Of a stretch of DNA of 8,525 nt, positions 5,178 to 8,525 are shown piece by piece (position 1 is the stretch's first letter; each line of letters begins with the position of its first letter). Both the position numbers and the translations under genes were made by a program. The notes under the pieces were generated by a model, which was not told where the DNA came from, made no database searches, and saw nothing but the letters and a program-made list of their open reading frames with translations. The stretch is from Nitriliruptorales bacterium (GTDB lineage: Bacteria > Actinomycetota > Nitriliruptoria > Euzebyales > Egibacteraceae): positions 1 through 8,525 of the forward strand of contig SKPY01000503.1 in NCBI GenBank assembly GCA_007119305.1, written 5' to 3'.

Positions 5178-5223
5178 CGTGCCCGACGCGCCCCGCGGGG
5201 GCGCCGGAGCCGGGAGCGTGCCC

Positions 5224-6063
5224 ATGACGGAGATCGCAGGACGGACGGTGCTCGTGACCGGCGCCGCCAGCGGCCTCGGGCGGCTGATCGCGCTGCGCTG
5301 CGCTCGTCTCGGGGGGCGGCTGGCCCTGTGGGACCTCGACGGTCCCGGCGTGGACCGCGTCGCCGACGAGATCGCCGCCCACACCGGTGTGCGCTGCCAC
5401 GCCGACCGGGTTGACGTGAGCGCTGGTGCGCAGGTGTACCCGGCTGCGGACGCCGTGCGGGCGCACGTGGGCGACGTGGACGTGCTCGTGAACAACGCGG
5501 GCATCATGCACGGCGGGACCCTGACCGACCTCCCGGACGAGGCCGTCGAGGCCACGTTCAGGGTGAACGTCCTGTCGCTGTTCTGGGTGACGAAGGCGTT
5601 CCTGCCGGCGATGGTGGCGCGCAACCGGGGGCACATCGTCACGATGGGCTCAGCGTCCGGGCGCATCGGCGTGGCACGCCTGTCGGCGTACGCCGCGAGC
5701 AAGCACGCCGCCGTCGGCTTCGACGAATCGCTGCGCGCGGAGCTGCGGCAGCTCGCGCCCGGGGTGCGCACCACCCAGGTGAACCCCTACTACGTCGCGA
5801 CCGGGCTCGCCGAGGGCGCGCGCTCGCGGTACCCGCGCCTGCTGCCGATCCTCGAGCCCGACGCGGTTGCGGCCAGGGTCGTCGACGCGGTGCGGCGCGA
5901 CCGCCTCGTCGTGGAGATGCCATGGCTGGTCAAGGCCACGCCGTGGCTGCGCTTCCTGCCCCCGAGGGTGTTCGACCGCATCGCCGACACCCTCGGCATC
6001 AACGTGTCGATGAACGATTTCGTGGGTCGTCACGGTTCGACGGACGCGACGCGGGTGGCGTGA
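5224..6063 (+). CDS. SDR family NAD(P)-dependent oxidoreductase
   Basis: A classical short-chain dehydrogenase of 279 residues. The Rossmann nucleotide-binding motif TGAASGLG is at 12-19. D37 at the end of the second strand (LALWDLD) favours NAD over NADP. NNAG is at 90-93. The catalytic residues are N115, S143 (GSASG), Y156 and K160 (YAASK). The C-terminal part (RYPRLLPILEPDAVAARVV, then WLVKATPWLRFLPPRVFDRIADTLGI and MNDFVGR) resembles the retinol/17-beta-hydroxysteroid dehydrogenase type (RDH10/HSD17B11-like). An alcohol/ketone oxidoreductase acting on lipophilic substrates is likely; the exact substrate is unknown. The ATG at 5224 has GGGAG (5212-5216) seven bases upstream. The much longer open frame before it is antisense to TetR. 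The last 65 bases overlap the end of the convergent acyl-CoA ligase gene. Confidence 0.93.
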   Translation: MTEIAGRTVLVTGAASGLGRLIALRCARLGGRLALWDLDGPGVDRVADEIAAHTGVRCHADRVDVSAGAQVYPAADAVRAHVGDVDVLVNNAGIMHGGTLTDLPDEAVEATFRVNVLSLFWVTKAFLPAMVARNRGHIVTMGSASGRIGVARLSAYAASKHAAVGFDESLRAELRQLAPGVRTTQVNPYYVATGLAEGARSRYPRLLPILEPDAVAARVVDAVRRDRLVVEMPWLVKATPWLRFLPPRVFDRIADTLGINVSMNDFVGRHGSTDATRVA

Positions 6064-7627
6064 GGGCGTCCCGCACGACCTTGCCGCTCGCGGTGCGCGG
6101 CAGCTGCTCGACGACCTCGAGGTGCTTGGGCACCTTGAAGCGGGCGAGACGGGCGCGCAGGAACTCGCGCACCGCGTCGGCGTCGATCTCTTGGCCCTGC
6201 CGTGGGACGACGAACGCGTGCAGGACCTGCCCGTACTCGTCGTCGGCCACGCCGACAACCGCCGCGTCGGCGACGTCGGGGTGCTCGTCGAGCACGGCCT
6301 CGACCTCGGAGGGGTAGATGTTCTCGCCGCCTGAGACGATCATGTCATCGGCCCGGCCGGCGACGAACACGTAGCCGTCCTCGTCCACCCAGCCGCGGTC
6401 GCCGAGCTCGAGGGCGCCGTCGAGCTCCGCCGGGTCCGACGCCTCACCGGTGTAGCGGTCGAACTCGAACCCGGTGGCGGCGAACAGTCGGCCCTCCCGC
6501 CCGGCGGGCAGGACGCGCCCGTCCTCGTCCGCAGCGAAGACCCGCATGCCCCGGGCGGGGGTGCCGACGCTGCCGGGCTTGCTCCGCTGGTCGCTTGGGG
6601 TGGCGATCGCCGCCCAGCCGACCTCGGTGGACCCGTAGAGGTCGTAGAAGACACGGCCGAAGCGCCCCTCGGCCTGCACCCGCAAGTGCTCGGACAGCGG
6701 CTCGCCGCTGAGCACGACGGTGCGCAGGGTCTGCGGCACCGGCCCCTGGACCTCGAGGATGCGCCGCAGCATGACCGGGACCAGCGCGGCGGCGGTCACC
6801 CGGTGGGTCGCGACGGCCGCGAGGAACCCCTCGGGGTCGAACTGCCGGGGCAGGACGAGCGTGGCGCCGAGGACGAGGCCGACGCTGGTCATGCCCTGCG
6901 CGAAGGCGTGGAAGAGCGGCGGCGCGACGAGGAACCGGTCCCGCCGGTGCAGCGGGACCTTCTCCAGGAAGCCCACGAGCGCCTGCACGTTGGACAGCCG
7001 CAGCCTGCGCTCGGCGCCCTTGGGTATGCCCGTGGTGCCGGACGTGTGGATGACGACCGTGGCGGATGCCCGCACCGGGGGCGGCCTGGTCGCGGCGTCA
7101 GCGAGCGCCTGCTCGTAGGTGCCGTCACCACCCACCTCCAGGCGCAGCGCCCCACGCAGGTCGGTCGCGTCGAGCACGTCGCGGAACTCCGCAGCGCCGA
7201 TGACGGCCAGGGGTTGTTGGCTGGCGACGACGGCGTCGACCTCGCGCGGGCTCGCCCAGGTGTTGAGCGGCACGGCGGCCAGCCCGGCCCGTCCGGCCGC
7301 CGCGTAGCACTCGAGCGCCTCCCGGCCGTTGCGGACCATGAACGCGACACGGCCGGAGCCGCGCTCGGCGGCGGGGTGCTCGCACAGCGCGTTCGCGAGG
7401 CGGTTCACGCGCTCATCGAGCTCGTCCCACGTGAGCGCGCCTGCGTCGTCGATCAGCGCCACGGCGTGCGGCCGCGCCGCGGCGTGGGCTTCCACCGCGG
7501 CACCGGCCCCGGGGGCGAGGAACGGCAAGCGCAGCGCGAGTCGGGCCAGCCGCGGGCGTGGCAGCACCGGCGTGAGCATGCCCGAGGCGATGAGCGTGCG
7601 AGCCGTCGCCGCGACCGTTGCGAGCAT
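5999..7627 (-). CDS. AMP-dependent acyl-CoA synthetase/ligase
   Basis: A 542-residue member of the ANL adenylating superfamily. It activates a carboxylic acid as acyl-AMP, then forms the CoA thioester. The P-loop A3 motif TSGTTGIPKG is at 195-204, and YGSTE (A5) at 331-335. GDRGWVDEDGYVFVAGR (A7/A8) starts near 409 and is followed by DDMIVSGGENIYPSEVE, the hinge and C-terminal domain entry. The catalytic A10 lysine is K516 in RTASGKV. It resembles long-chain fatty-acid or bile-acid/steroid-type CoA ligases; the substrate is not readable. The N-terminal 45 residues are Ala/Leu/Arg-rich. The ATG at 7627 has GGAGAGGAG (7641-7633) just upstream. The tail past residue 525 is a polar, probably disordered extension (SRPSNRDDPRNRSSTR), encoded where the gene overlaps the end of the SDR gene. 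Confidence 0.94.
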   Translation of the reverse strand: MLATVAATARTLIASGMLTPVLPRPRLARLALRLPFLAPGAGAAVEAHAAARPHAVALIDDAGALTWDELDERVNRLANALCEHPAAERGSGRVAFMVRNGREALECYAAAGRAGLAAVPLNTWASPREVDAVVASQQPLAVIGAAEFRDVLDATDLRGALRLEVGGDGTYEQALADAATRPPPVRASATVVIHTSGTTGIPKGAERRLRLSNVQALVGFLEKVPLHRRDRFLVAPPLFHAFAQGMTSVGLVLGATLVLPRQFDPEGFLAAVATHRVTAAALVPVMLRRILEVQGPVPQTLRTVVLSGEPLSEHLRVQAEGRFGRVFYDLYGSTEVGWAAIATPSDQRSKPGSVGTPARGMRVFAADEDGRVLPAGREGRLFAATGFEFDRYTGEASDPAELDGALELGDRGWVDEDGYVFVAGRADDMIVSGGENIYPSEVEAVLDEHPDVADAAVVGVADDEYGQVLHAFVVPRQGQEIDADAVREFLRARLARFKVPKHLEVVEQLPRTASGKVVRDALTPPASRPSNRDDPRNRSSTR

Positions 7628-7647
7628 GAGGTCTCCTCTCCGGTGCG

Positions 7648-7667
7648 CGCTGCCCGCCCGGGCAGCG
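7648..7667. promoter_or_regulatory. Perfect hairpin in the divergent promoter region
   Basis: Eight-base arms (CGCTGCCC and GGGCAGCG) around the loop GCCC, 20 bases upstream of the acyl-CoA ligase start. It lies between the divergent ligase and methyltransferase genes, so it may be a regulatory palindrome or leader hairpin. No other element is clear in the 112-base gap, except TAGCGT (7722-7727), a possible -10 box for the methyltransferase. Confidence 0.35.
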
Positions 7668-7739
7668 GCCGTTGCCCACACCGTGCCACGCGGGTCGCGC
7701 GGCTGCCCGCCGTGTGACAGGTAGCGTGTGGTCGAGACC

Positions 7740-8525
7740 ATGACGACCCGGCCCGGCTCCGTCGCCACGCAGCCTGCGCTGCTGGCTGCGACACGGGCAG
7801 TGCGCACCACGGGGGCGGGCCCGCAGCTCGCGTTGTGGGCGTCCTGCGTCGGCGGCTGCGAGCCCGAGGCGGCCCGCGAGCTCGCCACGCTCGGCTGGAG
7901 CGGGCTGGCGGTGCCCGCCGCCCCCGACAGCGCCACCGGGGTGACGGCGGGGCTGCGCTGGGAGCGCGGTTCGGTCTACGGCAGCGCCAGCGTCGGGGTC
8001 CTGCTCGCCACCCTGCAGGCCGCACGCACGATCACCCGGGTGGCCTGGCTGGCACAGGTGGCCGAGGCCGCGGACCTCGACGACGTGGCGGCGGCGGTGG
8101 GCGACATCGACGTCGCGGACCTGCCAGCGGCGTCGTTCGCCGTCCGCGCGGAGCGGCACGGTACGCACCCGTTCACCTCCGTCGACATCGGCCGGGTGGC
8201 GGGGGCGGCCGTCATCGAGCGGTACCGTGCCGCAACGGGCAGACGCCTCCCGGTCGACCTCGACGATCCGGTGACGGTCCTGCGGGTCGAGGTGCACGGC
8301 ACGCGGCTGCGCGCCGGCTTCGAGCTCACCACCACGAGCCTGCACCGCCGCCCGTACCTGCCCTACCGGCACCGCGCCGGGCTGAACCCCGTGATCGCTG
8401 CCGCGCTGCTGCTGCTCGCGGGCTGGCGGGCCGACGAGCAGCTCCTCGACCCGTGCTGCGGCGGCGCAACCGTGCCGGTGGAGGCCGCCCGCGCCGCCGC
8501 CGGTCTGCTGCCCCAGCCGGCGCTC
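7740..8525 (+). CDS. THUMP-domain class I RNA methyltransferase, 3' end cut by window
   Basis: The frame runs open from the ATG at 7740 to the window edge (262 codons seen). Residues 29-165 fit an N-terminal ferredoxin-like plus THUMP RNA-binding region: CVGGCEPEAARELATLGW near 36-53, then HPFTSVDIGRVAGAAVI near 143-159. Residues 198-262 start a UPF0020-type SAM methyltransferase: TTSLHRRPY, then AGLNPVIAAALLLLAGW, then motif I LLDPCCGGATVPVEAA (235-250). This architecture is that of Trm14/TrmN tRNA guanine-N2 and RlmL-type 23S rRNA guanine-N2 methyltransferases. The specific target cannot be told from this part. Motif I is usually DPxCGSGT; here GSG reads GGA. Neither start has a good ribosome binding site. 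An in-frame GTG at 7728 (four residues longer) is limited by a TAG at 7722. TAGCGT just upstream could give a nearly leaderless transcript. The catalytic NPPY/DPPY motif lies outside the window. Confidence 0.88.
   Translation, partial: MTTRPGSVATQPALLAATRAVRTTGAGPQLALWASCVGGCEPEAARELATLGWSGLAVPAAPDSATGVTAGLRWERGSVYGSASVGVLLATLQAARTITRVAWLAQVAEAADLDDVAAAVGDIDVADLPAASFAVRAERHGTHPFTSVDIGRVAGAAVIERYRAATGRRLPVDLDDPVTVLRVEVHGTRLRAGFELTTTSLHRRPYLPYRHRAGLNPVIAAALLLLAGWRADEQLLDPCCGGATVPVEAARAAAGLLPQPAL

Noticed and set aside
4072..5223. Long plus-strand extension of the SDR frame
   Set aside because: The extension is antisense to the small secreted protein and TetR genes and has no conserved content. 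The SDR fold starts at the ATG at 5224, which has its own ribosome binding site.
5038..5634. Long upstream extension of the TetR frame
   Set aside because: It runs antisense through the SDR gene. The helix-turn-helix begins right after the ATG at 5037, which has GGAGGAG upstream.
7413..8372. 319-codon minus-strand frame opposite the methyltransferase
   Set aside because: Repetitive Arg/Ala/Gly composition with no motifs. The plus strand here reads a clear THUMP/methyltransferase protein.
1..8525. CRISPR array, insertion sequence or transposase
   Set aside because: No regularly spaced repeats and no transposase-like protein in any frame.

Overview
The window is about 70-75% G+C over most of its length. 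Its genes have strong G/C third-position bias and GGAG-type ribosome binding sites. The MetG variant, a heat-shock operator of HspR type, and the short-chain dehydrogenase/TetR/acyl-CoA ligase set all suggest a high-GC actinobacterium. I cannot name a genus from the sequence.

Left end (1-697), minus strand: a lower-GC stretch (about 66% by hand count of 181-480). It holds what look like remains of accessory genes. One is an ImmA/IrrE-type protein that keeps both ends of the family but has lost the middle with the zinc-binding HExxH motif. The other is a tiny reading frame resembling the start of a HEPN-domain protein. They lie just past the 3' end of a tRNA-Ser(CGA) gene, a common integration site for mobile elements.

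Core block (698-4056): tRNA-Ser(CGA), tadA (tRNA adenosine deaminase) and an Hsp20 small heat-shock protein gene run leftwards. metG (methionyl-tRNA synthetase) runs rightwards. The 306-base gap between hsp20 and metG carries a 21-bp palindrome matching the layout of the HspR operator (HAIR). The hsp20-tadA gap carries a GC-rich hairpin and a pair of inverted DnaA-box-like sequences. metG ends in a strong two-tier hairpin shared with a convergent gene for a small secreted protein.

Lipid or xenobiotic block (4096-7627): a small exported two-cysteine protein and a TetR-family repressor run leftwards. An SDR oxidoreductase diverges from the repressor, and an acyl-CoA synthetase (AMP-forming) converges on the SDR with a 65-bp overlap of coding ends. 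The TetR-SDR divergence with a palindrome over a possible -10 suggests local repression.

Right end (7740-8525): the start of a THUMP-domain RNA methyltransferase, cut by the window edge.

Most of the window is ordinary housekeeping sequence. I see no convincing new system. The most unusual parts are the decayed accessory genes by the tRNA, the operator-like palindromes, and the overlapping 3' ends.
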